Of a stretch of 64,000 nucleotides of DNA, positions 49,349 through 58,974 are shown in pieces. The position numbers and the translations under genes are program-made. Numbering within the stretch: position 1 is the stretch's first letter; each line of letters opens with the position of its first letter. Below the pieces are notes generated by a model. The model saw only the letters and a program-made list of their open reading frames with translations. It was not told the origin of the DNA and did no database searches. This DNA comes from Pirellulaceae bacterium. Its GTDB lineage: Bacteria; Planctomycetota; Planctomycetia; Pirellulales; Pirellulaceae. Location: positions 1,081,621 to 1,145,620 of the forward strand of contig JAHBXS010000002.1 of assembly GCA_019636375.1 (NCBI GenBank), read 5' to 3'.

Positions 49349-50898
49349 CGGATGTTATATAACGATCTTGGTGGGGTTTGTTCGAGGTGCATGATGAGGA
49401 GATCGACGTTGCAGCCGGTGTGTTTGAGGGGTGGGCCGATGAGATTTTCTAGAGCCTGACGCTGCTCGGCGTCCAGCAAATCGAGGAGGCGATCGATGGC
49501 GTCTTGCTCCCAACGCAGACTTTGCTCCTCCCATCGTTTGCAAATTCGCTCGGCGGTGTCCCGCAGTTTCTCTTTCTCCTCGACAGTAAATTTCAAGTGT
49601 TTCCCCAAACGTCCATGTTCTGCAGCATACGGAAAACCTCCACTGAGTAATTCCCCACATTCGGCCAACCAGCGCAGGGTGTCTCGCTGATGAGGCAATA
49701 GAATCGCATCCATCTGTTTCAGCCCCTGCCCGGCAAGTCGCACGCGATCCTCCATTTCCCAACGGCCATCGTCAGGAGTGAACTTGCCCGCACTTCTCAA
49801 TTCGCTGCTGCGGGTCATCCAGAGAGTTTTTCTTTCGGCATGTTCATCTTGGAGTTGTGTAAGTTGAGCGATTTGCTCGCCGGAAAGGTCTAATTCGCTC
49901 GAAAAATCTGAGCTTCCCAACAAGTAACTAAACATCGACATGTAAAAGATAAATTTGGCAATCGGAACGTCTTCCGCATTGTTTCGTTTCATGAAGGCCG
50001 CCGAATACATTCCTGGGTTCATGTCGTTCGTCAATCGCCCGGCAACATCCATGCTGAAACCGCTTGGGATGAACAAGCCTCCGTACGGTTCACCCGCAAG
50101 ATTGTCCTTTTCCAGTTTCGTTGCGATTTCGTCGGCGTTGACCGTTTGCCAAATGATGATGTCAATCGCGGGAAGCCGTGGTCGGATGTGGGGTTCGTAT
50201 CGTTCGCGAAATTTCTGGGCCTTTTCAGTCGGAAGGGCGACGAGCATTTCATCGAGAAAGGCCGAACGTTCTTGACGAGTCATGTCGGACAATTCGGCAG
50301 CGAGAGTCTTGGCTGTTTCTTTAAGCTTTTGAACTTGGCCGTCGTTGAGTTTCAAGGCAGCCGACATTTCAGGTCCGGACAGAACTTGTACGATCCCGTC
50401 TCGTCGCAGGTTGAGGCGGTTCATCAATTCGCGGACGCGAGATTGTTGATGGGGAAGGAGGGTTTGCTCCCACGTTTGCTGAAACTCTTCCCCGGCCTCG
50501 ACGAGTTGGGCAAGCATTTGGTCGGTCAACTGAAATTGGCCCCCTGGAACTGCCGTGAGAATCTCGCCCAGACGTTTTTGAAAAGACTCGACGATTTGTT
50601 GGATCTCTTGTTCTTGGCGACTAGTTAAATCGAGTTCGGCAAGAATTTCGGGATGAGTCAAGAAATCGACGACTTCCTGTTTTCGATCCGGAGCGCTGCG
50701 GTCCAATCGCGTCAAAACCAGCTTTCCATCTGCTGCGTTAGACGAGATCGAATAATGGGGCTGGTTGATCATTCCCAGCCGTTGTGGTGGGGCGCCAATC
50801 TGCCCGACCAAAAATTGATCTCCGAGTCCCAAGACCAACAATATTTGCAGAAACCATCGCATACTTCGACATTGAGCGGTCATGTTGCACCAAATCAT
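49345..50898 (-). CDS. secreted helical protein of unknown function (517 aa)
   Basis: GGAG lies 8 bases before the ATG. The N-terminal hydrophobic segment (about residues 13-32, ending LVGQ) is a signal peptide. The rest is mostly charged helix with two similar halves: LDLTSRQEQEIQQIVESFQKRL and LDLSGEQIAQLTQLQDEH, each followed by LLPHQxxxVREL-type segments. This repeat recalls Spy/CpxP-like LTxxQ proteins of the periplasm, often seen in planctomycetes, but the match is only at motif level. No enzyme motif is found. It stands convergent to the glycosyltransferase. Confidence 0.7.
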   Translation of the reverse strand: MIWCNMTAQCRSMRWFLQILLVLGLGDQFLVGQIGAPPQRLGMINQPHYSISSNAADGKLVLTRLDRSAPDRKQEVVDFLTHPEILAELDLTSRQEQEIQQIVESFQKRLGEILTAVPGGQFQLTDQMLAQLVEAGEEFQQTWEQTLLPHQQSRVRELMNRLNLRRDGIVQVLSGPEMSAALKLNDGQVQKLKETAKTLAAELSDMTRQERSAFLDEMLVALPTEKAQKFRERYEPHIRPRLPAIDIIIWQTVNADEIATKLEKDNLAGEPYGGLFIPSGFSMDVAGRLTNDMNPGMYSAAFMKRNNAEDVPIAKFIFYMSMFSYLLGSSDFSSELDLSGEQIAQLTQLQDEHAERKTLWMTRSSELRSAGKFTPDDGRWEMEDRVRLAGQGLKQMDAILLPHQRDTLRWLAECGELLSGGFPYAAEHGRLGKHLKFTVEEKEKLRDTAERICKRWEEQSLRWEQDAIDRLLDLLDAEQRQALENLIGPPLKHTGCNVDLLIMHLEQTPPRSLYNIR

Positions 50899-50939
50899 GG
50901 CTGGGACTCCGATTGAAACAATGAAAATGTTTTCTTCAA

Positions 50940-52168
50940 CTATTTGCGAATTTTTCGAATGATCCCCATCGCAACCAAGACCGCCAAGGCCGCCAGTAGT
51001 CCGATGAGATACAAGCTTGATTGGCCGGTTTTTTGATCTTTGGCACTGGTCGCTTGAGAGTTGGAAATAACTGGCGAACCGATGTTTGTTTGCTCACCAA
51101 CGGCATTATTGAAGGTTTGAGCAACCTTACTGCTTCCGTCATCGACTTGTGCAGGGTCCATTTCAAAGGGATTCAACTCGCCGCCCGTTCGGCTGGAAGG
51201 ATAGCTATACACTTTGGCCCCCCGGGGATAGGAAACACTAAACTTGGAGCGTTCAGGCTCTCCCTCGTGAAAGTCATACAACCGAAATCGCTTTATGTCG
51301 AATTTTATCACCCCGTCCAAATTGTAAGCAGTCGCCGTTACAGCGCAAAACGGAAAGCGAGCACCGCATCGAGATCTGCGAATTCAAGAAGCTTTACCAC
51401 TTGGATATGGTCGCCCGATCCTCTCTGTATCTCTAACAGACAAAACGGAAGTTGACTGTCATCAAAAACCCAAACGCATTGAAAATCTGGAAGCGCTGAA
51501 GAACTTGCTGTGATTTTCAGAACCTTACTATTGAACCCTGGGTAGTCAATTCGTTCTTTACTGATGTCTAGTTTTGAAATATTTCGAACCGCATCGAAAA
51601 GTCTCGCAGTGCGAAAACCGCTTAGAAAATAGGGGCTGAATAAGGCTCCCTTTTGATTTCTGTTTTTAAATTCTTCGTTAGAAATTTTAACGACATGCAA
51701 TGATCCGCCAATACTACCTCCCGTGGCGATTTGTTGATGTGGATAGTATTCCAACAAGATATTATTGGCCCATGAACTGTGTGTTGTCGACCAAGAGGTT
51801 GATAAAGTCTTTTCTGATTCTTTTCGAACATGAATTGGGGACTTGTAGTTGAAGTCATATCGATAGCAATTTGAACCGACAAGTAATTGACCTGAGGCAC
51901 GGCCCATACTGTCGAAGTTCCGTTGATCAGAAAAAAAGCGGTCATCAACATCTGTCGTAAAAACATCGCTCCATCCTCCTTCAAATTCGAATTTCGCTGA
52001 AAACACCAATTTAGCAAGGGTTCCTGCAAGTGATGCCTCGATCATATCAAGCTTCCGCAGCATTTCTGCGTTCGACTCGGTTTGAGCGACGTCTTGAGCA
52101 AATCCGCAAAGGCAAGACATCACCCCTGCGATGACGAACATGACGATTCTTTTAAAATTCGATACCAT
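50940..52168 (-). pseudogene. secreted C-terminally anchored protein broken by one frameshift
   Basis: The first frame (52168-51338) gives 276 residues with a signal peptide (FVIAGVMSCLCGFAQ) and a beta-rich domain, ending in LEFADLDAVLAFRFAL-stop. From about 51350 the -1 frame is open and continues the same fold (AVTATAYNLDGVIKFDIKRF, then FSVSYPRGAKVYSY). It ends with a single membrane helix (LYLIGLLAALAVLVAMGI) and a basic tail at 50940. Joined, it makes one ~410-aa protein of a common planctomycete type: signal peptide, periplasmic beta domain, C-terminal anchor. A 1-nt indel near 51335-51350 explains the split, as a mutation or sequencing error. Otherwise they are two separate small genes. 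Confidence 0.65.
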
Positions 52169-52341
52169 TTGTATCTGCCCCTCAAAATTATGGCGATGTT
52201 CCTGAAAAAAAAGTTACACCGCTCGCAACTCTTTGAATGTCTAAAAAGGGCTTCTCAGCCGTCATCGCTGAGTTAAATCCACGCAGAACTGAAATTGAGG
52301 CTCTAAGTTCCCAACAAATCTACAGCGCCCGTCAAAATCGG

Positions 52342-53382
52342 TCAAGAAAATTCTGGTGAGTTCGCCGTCTGTTGATACATTCCCACGTCGGGGCGGAGGG
52401 TGTGGCAGTTTTGTTGGGCGAGGGTGTGGGTTAAGTCGTGGAACATCGCATCGTCCCGAAAGGTTCCGATGATCGCTCCGCCGCTCCCGCAAAATTTAGC
52501 GGAGGCTCCGACGGCTCGCGCGGCTTCCACCATCGCGATATGGGCCGGGTTCAAGCGACACAACGAACGACGTAAATCGAAGTTGGCATTGATCAACTCA
52601 TGCAGCCTCGCGTGGTCGCCACGCTCCAAAACTTGCCGACCTTCCTCGGCATACGCGGCGAATTGCTCCATTGCGGCAATGACGGTGGCGTCGCCGGATT
52701 GGTAACGGGATCGCAAGTCGTTGTGGAATACTTCCGTCGGTTCCCCTACGCCTTGGGCATACGCGACATAAATGGGTGGCAGGAGTTCGGGATTCATTCG
52801 CTCGTAACGTCCAAAAGTCAAACCGTGCTGGGTAGTCATGGCCGCTCGCGAAAAGTCCATAAAGACTAACCCTTCGAAGGCCTGAATCACGCGGTCTTGT
52901 AATCCGGCTGGAATGCCCAACTCTTCTTGCTCGACTGCCAACGTCAATGACGCCAACAATTCCGGTGCGAGTTCCATTCCGTGCCAACTCAACGCGGCTC
53001 GCAATGTGGCCATCACAATGGCACTTGACCCGGCCATGCCGACTTGGCGCGGGATATTGGTCCGAGCCGAAACTTGGAAAGTTGGCGCATTGGGCGAAAG
53101 TTCTGTTCCGAAAAAATCGGCAAACTTTTTGAGGGCGGCCAAGATCAACCGCTCGCTGCCGTAGTAACCGCTAGAACTAAACGCTTGCTGCATGGCGGCG
53201 AGCGACGGGTAGCGTCGTTCTTCGCCGGGCATCGGTAGAATGGTGATCTCGGGGGCTTCGCTGAATTCGACTTCGGCAAAAAACTGGCCGACGATCAGGC
53301 TGATGGTCTTACCGTGATAGCCGTCCGAAGGATTTCCCAACAGCCCGGCCCGGGCGTAAGCTCGGCGCACGATTCGTTTCAT
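52342..53382 (-). CDS. GHMP-family sugar kinase, glucuronokinase-like (346 aa)
   Basis: The start at 53382 overlaps the stop of galU by 4 bases (ATGA) and opens the typical GHMP N-terminus (ARAGLLGNPSDGYHG). The ATP-binding motif is PRQVGMAGSSAIVMATL. A C-terminal GSGGAIIGTF matches GHMP motif 3. An upstream ATG in frame at 53460 would overlap galU by 82 bases and is not favoured. By similarity in layout it may phosphorylate glucuronate or a related sugar at C1. Its coupling to a UDP-sugar pyrophosphorylase gene supports a salvage route to a UDP-sugar for the polysaccharide. The exact substrate is inferred. Confidence 0.8.
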   Translation of the reverse strand: MKRIVRRAYARAGLLGNPSDGYHGKTISLIVGQFFAEVEFSEAPEITILPMPGEERRYPSLAAMQQAFSSSGYYGSERLILAALKKFADFFGTELSPNAPTFQVSARTNIPRQVGMAGSSAIVMATLRAALSWHGMELAPELLASLTLAVEQEELGIPAGLQDRVIQAFEGLVFMDFSRAAMTTQHGLTFGRYERMNPELLPPIYVAYAQGVGEPTEVFHNDLRSRYQSGDATVIAAMEQFAAYAEEGRQVLERGDHARLHELINANFDLRRSLCRLNPAHIAMVEAARAVGASAKFCGSGGAIIGTFRDDAMFHDLTHTLAQQNCHTLRPDVGMYQQTANSPEFS

Positions 53383-54260
53383 GGCTCCCCTGCCCAGCGT
53401 TGTCGCAAACGGTTTTCTAGTTCGGGGTCTTCCGCGATGGCTTGTTCGATAAAGGCCCAAGCGAATTCTGGGTAGTTGCCGATGTCGATGCGGGACTCGT
53501 CGGCGGCAAGTCGGACTCCAAACACCCGTCGCCCGTCGCGCAGCATCTGTCGCACGGCGTCGGTGAGTTGAATTTCCCCGCCATGACCGGGCGGGGTCTG
53601 CCGCAGATAGTCAAAAATCGTTTCGCGAAAAACGTAACGTGCGGCGATCGCGAGACGGCTGGGGGCGTTGGCGAGGCTGGGTTTTTCGACCAAATCATCC
53701 AAGCGAAAAACATCCCCTTCGCTGGCCGGGGCCGCGATGCCGTACCGCGAAACGGCGGTCGCATCAACTTCGCGAAAGGCAATCACTGCTTCGGCTTGCT
53801 CTTCTTCAAAGACTCGAATCAACTCGTTCACCAGACGAGACGATCCCAGGGGACGAATCAAGGCATCACCCAGGGCCAATACAAACGGTCGCGGCTCAAG
53901 GGCCTGGGCTCCGCATAAAACGGCGTGCCCTAGTCCCAACTGTTGTTCTTGCAGCGAAACCGAAATTCGCGTCGCCGCAAAGGGGCCGCGACTCCAGAGC
54001 TGTGCAAGTGCCTCCGAGTTCCCCGCTTGGTTCAAGCTGCCTTCTAGATGACGGTCGAGGTCAAACAGGGCGGTGATTTGTGACTTGCGGGAAGAGGTAA
54101 CGAGGGATAGGTGATTGATGCCGGCTTGGCACAACTCTTCGGCGATCCATTGCAAGGCGGGTTTGCTGCCGAGTGGCAACAGTTCTTTCGGAGTCGCAGC
54201 ACTCAGGGGCAACAACCGCGTCCCCAAACCTGCCACCGTCATCAAGGCTTGGTTGACCAA
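53379..54260 (-). CDS. galU: UTP-glucose-1-phosphate uridylyltransferase-like enzyme (293 aa)
   Basis: The N-terminal nucleotide-binding motif is MTVAGLGTRLLPLSAATPKELLPL. FVLALGDALIRP carries the metal/substrate Asp, followed by VEKPS and HGGEIQLTDAVRQML, all typical of bacterial GalU. The reaction is UTP + glucose-1-P to UDP-glucose + PPi in the cytoplasm. Its ATGA overlap with the GHMP kinase suggests that it may use the sugar-1-phosphate made by that kinase, so a broader substrate range is possible. It lies 44 bases after the exosortase gene. Confidence 0.88.
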   Translation of the reverse strand: MVNQALMTVAGLGTRLLPLSAATPKELLPLGSKPALQWIAEELCQAGINHLSLVTSSRKSQITALFDLDRHLEGSLNQAGNSEALAQLWSRGPFAATRISVSLQEQQLGLGHAVLCGAQALEPRPFVLALGDALIRPLGSSRLVNELIRVFEEEQAEAVIAFREVDATAVSRYGIAAPASEGDVFRLDDLVEKPSLANAPSRLAIAARYVFRETIFDYLRQTPPGHGGEIQLTDAVRQMLRDGRRVFGVRLAADESRIDIGNYPEFAWAFIEQAIAEDPELENRLRQRWAGEP

Positions 54261-54304
54261 GGATCATCTACTCCAAATTTCGAAAGCCGTGCAGCATCAA
54301 GTCG

Positions 54305-56110
54305 TCAATTGACACGCATCGCGGTTTCTGTGCTCGTAGGGGCAGGCGTCGCCCCGCCATCCTCCTGTTTGCGGCGAACCAAAAATTGCTGTCGGGCTTG
54401 TTCGCGAGCCTCTAAATACTTTTCAATGATCACTTCCTCCATCGCCGGGGAGATTGGACGATATTGAGTCACGAACATTTGCGACTGATAGGCTTCGGCA
54501 CGGAACAAGCTGCCACGGATTCGGTTTCGCATCCGATTGGTTGAACCGCGAATGATCCACTGCACGACGTTCCAATCACCCGGTGCATCGACAGCCTCAC
54601 CAAACGAATCAAACAGACTGAAGACGACAAATCCATATTGACCAACGCTATTTGACATTTGTGCGGTAACGAAAGGCCAATTCTTCTCCCCTTCTTCACC
54701 CTTCCCAGTGTTTCGCAAGCGGACATTGATTTTCCAGCCTTGGTTTTTGTAACAGGTCGTCAACTCGTGCCAGCCAGGAAAAGTTTGATCGAATGAAAAG
54801 GTCGCTACGAACCGACTGAGTTGTTCGCCAGGCGCTGCGGCACGTTCGGCGGCGGTTGGTTCTGGGCTCAAGAAAGTCCACGTGTTGGACAAACGCCCCA
54901 GGTCGCTCCCTCGCGTCCGCTCTTCATATTTGTACTCCACCAGTTGCCAATCACCCATGACCGATTCAGGAAGATCGTCCTTGGCCAAGGGAACTTCAAC
55001 GTCCGTTTCAAACAGTCGGACTTTCATTTCCGGTTGGGTCAAGGAACGAAAGACATCGACGACCGTCATCAATCCAGCCAGCCCCAAAACCCCGACGATA
55101 CCCCACATCACCATGATGTTCGTTTGGGTTGGGCTTGAAGATGCACGACGTTTTCGTTGCGATTCCGCGTCGCCGCTGATCACATAGTTCCAGAAGCGAG
55201 AAATCGCACCTGTTGAACTGGACTCATCACCGTCAAACCGTTCGGTAGGACCAAACAAAAACAATAGGAACTGATCGGTGCTATAGACCATCAGAATACC
55301 CAAGCCCAGAGTCGCATAACCAAGAAGGGCATGCGGCAAACCATGTGCGAGGTCCCATTTAAATAAATATTGAGCAATCGGGATCGCAAAAATCCGCAAG
55401 CTGTTCATAAAGATCGCCCAGAAAATCACGGAAGCCAACAGCAACAGACTGCGGAACCAAGGGCGTCGAAAGAACACGATGAAAAATGCCGCGACAAACA
55501 GCAGCGTGAAAAATGACTGAACGCCACTACAAGCCTCTTCGATTCCGAAGCCACTCGTACCTGGCGCCAAAATCACCGTCCCCGGCATATAGTGCGGATA
55601 GCCCACCAAGTCGAGTTGGCTCGTCGTGACACGAGCACTCACTTGTTGCAACCAAGTGATCAGGCGACTGTCGAGCCCAAACGGGGGCGTCAAGCATATC
55701 AAGGCCAACAACGAAATCGACACGAGACTCTTGTCGGTCTCTCGATCAATCACCATCGACAACAGACTCGCCGACAAGGCGAATAGACACGCCATCGCAA
55801 ACCAAGGCTCCATATAGAGCCAAGCCCCGATGCCACAGACAAGACCCAACAGCAGCATCCCCACGCTAGACCAGCTTTGCCTTAACGCCCCTTCCGTACG
55901 CGGCCAACGCATAAATGCAAACACGCCGAGCGCGATCAAGGCGATCGGGAAGAACTGATAATGTGGCTTGGCCCATAAATTACGAAAGTACAACAACAGC
56001 ATCGGGATTTGAGCCCCGACGCCCACGAGATAAGGCAGCAAAATCGCCTGATTCGAAACAAGACCGGTCGATTTCGCTGAAGATGATTTCAAAGTTGCGG
56101 AGGCGGACAT
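54305..56110 (-). CDS. xrtU: exosortase fused to an EpsI-like domain, planctomycete type (601 aa)
   Basis: The start at 56110 (MSASATLKSS) is preferred. The frame is open 29 codons further up. About eight membrane helices carry the exosortase triad: Cys in EEACSGVQS (about residue 194), Arg in MNSLRIFAIPIA (239) and His in GLPHALLGY (260). After the membrane part a ~270-residue soluble domain resembles EpsI (LPESVMGDWQLVEYKYEE, WHELTTCYKNQGWKI), so both functions are in one chain. The enzyme cleaves PEP-CTERM signals at the membrane and should process the protein at 44.9-48.0 kb. The name U follows the planctomycete exosortase type and is given with moderate certainty. Confidence 0.85.
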   Translation of the reverse strand: MSASATLKSSSAKSTGLVSNQAILLPYLVGVGAQIPMLLLYFRNLWAKPHYQFFPIALIALGVFAFMRWPRTEGALRQSWSSVGMLLLGLVCGIGAWLYMEPWFAMACLFALSASLLSMVIDRETDKSLVSISLLALICLTPPFGLDSRLITWLQQVSARVTTSQLDLVGYPHYMPGTVILAPGTSGFGIEEACSGVQSFFTLLFVAAFFIVFFRRPWFRSLLLLASVIFWAIFMNSLRIFAIPIAQYLFKWDLAHGLPHALLGYATLGLGILMVYSTDQFLLFLFGPTERFDGDESSSTGAISRFWNYVISGDAESQRKRRASSSPTQTNIMVMWGIVGVLGLAGLMTVVDVFRSLTQPEMKVRLFETDVEVPLAKDDLPESVMGDWQLVEYKYEERTRGSDLGRLSNTWTFLSPEPTAAERAAAPGEQLSRFVATFSFDQTFPGWHELTTCYKNQGWKINVRLRNTGKGEEGEKNWPFVTAQMSNSVGQYGFVVFSLFDSFGEAVDAPGDWNVVQWIIRGSTNRMRNRIRGSLFRAEAYQSQMFVTQYRPISPAMEEVIIEKYLEAREQARQQFLVRRKQEDGGATPAPTSTETAMRVN

Positions 56111-56374
56111 GAAACTTTTTTTTCCAAGTGGAGAGACTTCGGGCTCAGGAATTTGCCACTCTGCCTTGTGCCCAGCCTGCATTTTAATCAAAAACAAGCG
56201 TTTTTTCTATGTCCATTTCGGCGATTCTGGATTGTCTCACAAAGTGCCCTACCGCCTAGCCTAACACCGGTTCGGCCTGTACCGGTAAAACAAGGCAAGC
56301 CGGGTGGTTTGTAGCGAACATGAAGATTTAGTTTCGATGGCAAGCAGGGGGTTCAGGCATTTGACAGCCTGCGT

Positions 56375-56420
56375 TTTTTGACAGGATTCCAAGATTTACA
56401 GGATTGAAGATGATGAGAAT
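56375..56420. repeat. dispersed intergenic repeat of ACAGGATT type
   Basis: TTTTTTGACAGGATTCCAAG then ATTTACAGGATTGAAG shows the repeated ACAGGATT unit. A related inverted stretch (AATCCTGAAATCCTGTAA) lies near 59259-59276. It sits between the exosortase and wecC genes, where no coding sequence is seen (56111-56474). Confidence 0.45.
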
Positions 56421-56474
56421 GGGTTGATGGATTGTTGAACTGGCTGATTTGTGAAAAGCACCAATGCGAAGTTC

Positions 56475-57707
56475 CTACGACCAGAGGCCGCGAGTATCGA
56501 TGACGACTCGCTCGTCGAATAGACGGCGTGAAAGGGCTTTGAATTCGCGATGATCGACCAAGACCAGTACGATGTCGGCGGCGGTTAAAGCTTCTTCGGC
56601 AGTGACTAACTCGCCGGCACCTTGCAGACGCACAGGGAGCGTTTTGACGTTCGGTTCTACTAACAACAACCGCCCCACGCGATCCGCATTCAAATGCTGG
56701 ACGATTTCAATCGCCGGACTTTCACGCAAATCGTCCACATCGGCTTTGAAAGCTAATCCCAAACAGGCAATCACCGGGTCACGAAACCGCTCCGCCTTTT
56801 TCTTCACCGTGGCGACAACGTGATGGGGTTTGTAATTATTAACCTCGCGAGCCGTGCGGATCAAATTTGACTCGTCAGGTGCGGCGGCGACAATAAACCA
56901 TGGGTCCACCGCGATGCAGTGACCTCCCACACCGGGCCCGGGCCGCAAGATATTGACACGCGGATGGCGATTGGCCAAACGAATCAACTCCCACACATCA
57001 ATCCCCAAGCGATCACAAATCAATGACAACTCATTCGCAAACGCGATGTTCACATCGCGGAACGAGTTCTCGGTCAGCTTGGCCATCTCCGCCGTGCGGG
57101 CGTCAGTTAGATAAATGTCGGCGGTGCAAAAAGTTTCGTACAGCGCCTTGGCACGTCGCGAAGCCTCGTCGCTTAGCCCCCCCACAATCCGGTCGTTCGT
57201 CACCAGTTCACGGAGCATTTGACCCGGCAGAATTCGCTCCGGGCAATGCGCGAAATGGTAATCCTCCGCGCGAGCGGAAGGCCCCAACTCGTCCAACAAC
57301 CAACCTTGGATTTGTTCGGTCGTCCCCACTGGGCTGGTTGACTCAAGAACGATCAAGTTCCCCGGCTGAACGACGTCGGCAAGGCTGCGCGTGGCGGCCT
57401 CCACATAAGTCAAATCGGGAAGGTGCCCTTCGGTGCCGTGCTGGAACGGTGTCGGGACGGCGATGATAAACGTTTCGGCAGGTGCAGGTTTCAACGCGGC
57501 CGTCAAATTCCCGCTTTGCACCGCCGCACGAACTAAGATGTCCAAGTCTGGTTCTTGGATATGAATCTTGCCTTGGTTGATCGTGTCGACCACTTCGGGG
57601 ACCACATCGACCCCCAAGACCCGTTTCCCTTTGGTTGCAAAAATCGAAGCGGTGGGGAGCCCAATGTATCCCAACCCCAACACGCAAACATCAAATTTCT
57701 GGTTCAT
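56475..57707 (-). CDS. wecC: UDP-N-acetyl-D-mannosamine dehydrogenase (410 aa)
   Basis: An N-terminal NAD-binding Rossmann motif GLGYIGLPTASIFA, LESTSPVGTTEQI, ENSFRDVNIAFANEL and the active-site cysteine in GPGVGGHCIAVDPWF identify a nucleotide-sugar 6-dehydrogenase. The C-terminal VLVDHREFKAL region is as in WecC. It oxidises UDP-ManNAc to UDP-ManNAcA in two NAD-dependent steps. It is 17 bases after wecB, which makes its substrate. Length is normal. Confidence 0.92.
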   Translation of the reverse strand: MNQKFDVCVLGLGYIGLPTASIFATKGKRVLGVDVVPEVVDTINQGKIHIQEPDLDILVRAAVQSGNLTAALKPAPAETFIIAVPTPFQHGTEGHLPDLTYVEAATRSLADVVQPGNLIVLESTSPVGTTEQIQGWLLDELGPSARAEDYHFAHCPERILPGQMLRELVTNDRIVGGLSDEASRRAKALYETFCTADIYLTDARTAEMAKLTENSFRDVNIAFANELSLICDRLGIDVWELIRLANRHPRVNILRPGPGVGGHCIAVDPWFIVAAAPDESNLIRTAREVNNYKPHHVVATVKKKAERFRDPVIACLGLAFKADVDDLRESPAIEIVQHLNADRVGRLLLVEPNVKTLPVRLQGAGELVTAEEALTAADIVLVLVDHREFKALSRRLFDERVVIDTRGLWS

Positions 57708-57724
57708 AAGAACTCACACCTTCC

Positions 57725-58882
57725 CTAGCCCAAATCTCGTTCTAAAATCTCGCGGATGCGGCGAGCGGTTTGGCCGTCCCCGTAGGGATTTTTGAGAGCC
57801 GCACGTCGCGAGTATTCTTCTGAATTCCCCAACAACTCCGCCACTTCGCGAATGATGACTTGCGGATTCGTACCGACCAAGCGGCAAGTCCCCGCGTCGA
57901 CCCCTTCGGGCCGCTCGGTTGATTCTCGCATGACGAGCACCGGTTTGCCCAGACTGGGTGCTTCTTCTTGGACACCGCCGGAATCACTCAAGATGAAGAA
58001 ACTCCGATTCATCAGCCACACAAAATCCAAATAGCCCACCGGCTCAATCAATTCGATTCCCGGATGACCGCGCAAGATTTCATCAACCGGTTTGCGAACA
58101 TTGGGGTTCAAATGGACCGGATACAAAACACCAACATCGGAATACTTTTCGACGATTTCGAGCAGGGCCCGACAAATATTTTCGAACCCCTCCCCAAAAG
58201 ATTCTCGGCGATGCCCCGTCACCAGAATAAATCGGCGCTCTGAATCTGCCGACAAAAAGGTCTCCGTAAACTGAGCGGAGATAGCGTTCCGCGCTGCAAC
58301 GTCTTGGCCGATGACTCCTGATGATCCGAGGCGGTCGCGGATAAACAGCAAAGCGTCAATCACGGAGTTCCCCGTGACGTGGCAGTTCTCGGCGGGGATT
58401 TGTTCTTGGATCAAGTTGCGGCGACTGACCTCAGTGGGAGCAAACGCCCAGCGGCACAAGGGAGACGTCAAACGCCGATTCATCTCCTCCGGCCAAGGGC
58501 TCCGCATTTGATAGGTCCGCAAACCGGCCTCGACGTGGCCGATCGGAATGTCGGCAAACGCCGCCGCGAGACTTGCCGCAAACACCGTGGTCGTGTCTCC
58601 TTGAACGAGAATCGCCGCCGGTTGCAACTCCAGCAGACTTTGGTACACCGAGGTCAAAACGCGCGCGGTGAGATCGACCAACTGCTGCCCTGGTGCCATG
58701 AGTTTTAGATCGTGATCGGGGGTCAGCCCAAACGCTCCCAGGGCCTGCTCCAACATTTGTTGGTGCTGGCCCGTTGAGAGGAGTAGCGGCTGGAGGGTCT
58801 TGGATTTTTTCAATTCCAAATAGACCGGGGCCATTTTGATGGCCTCTGGACGGGTTCCAACAACGACGGCAACTTTTTTCAT
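57725..58882 (-). CDS. wecB: UDP-N-acetylglucosamine 2-epimerase (385 aa)
   Basis: The start at 58882 opens the canonical VVVGTRPEAIKMAPV. An in-frame start 25 codons upstream adds residues without family support. GDTTTVFAASLAAAFADI, HVEAGLRTY, PEEMNRR and SDSGGVQEEAPSLGKPVLVMR are the conserved UDP-GlcNAc 2-epimerase motifs. It interconverts UDP-GlcNAc and UDP-ManNAc in the cytoplasm and feeds wecC directly downstream. Together they supply ManNAc/ManNAcA units to the surface polysaccharide. Confidence 0.93.
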   Translation of the reverse strand: MKKVAVVVGTRPEAIKMAPVYLELKKSKTLQPLLLSTGQHQQMLEQALGAFGLTPDHDLKLMAPGQQLVDLTARVLTSVYQSLLELQPAAILVQGDTTTVFAASLAAAFADIPIGHVEAGLRTYQMRSPWPEEMNRRLTSPLCRWAFAPTEVSRRNLIQEQIPAENCHVTGNSVIDALLFIRDRLGSSGVIGQDVAARNAISAQFTETFLSADSERRFILVTGHRRESFGEGFENICRALLEIVEKYSDVGVLYPVHLNPNVRKPVDEILRGHPGIELIEPVGYLDFVWLMNRSFFILSDSGGVQEEAPSLGKPVLVMRESTERPEGVDAGTCRLVGTNPQVIIREVAELLGNSEEYSRRAALKNPYGDGQTARRIREILERDLG

Positions 58883-58974
58883 GGGAACTTTTTCAAATGG
58901 AGAAACAACACGAGCACGAATGCCAACAACGAGGTTCAACGTAGCGGAATGCGTCAAGGGCTTGTTGATTTATG

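Noticed and set aside
58883..58957. Upstream start of wecB
   Set aside because: The 25 extra residues precede the canonical VVVGTRPEA start and show no family similarity.
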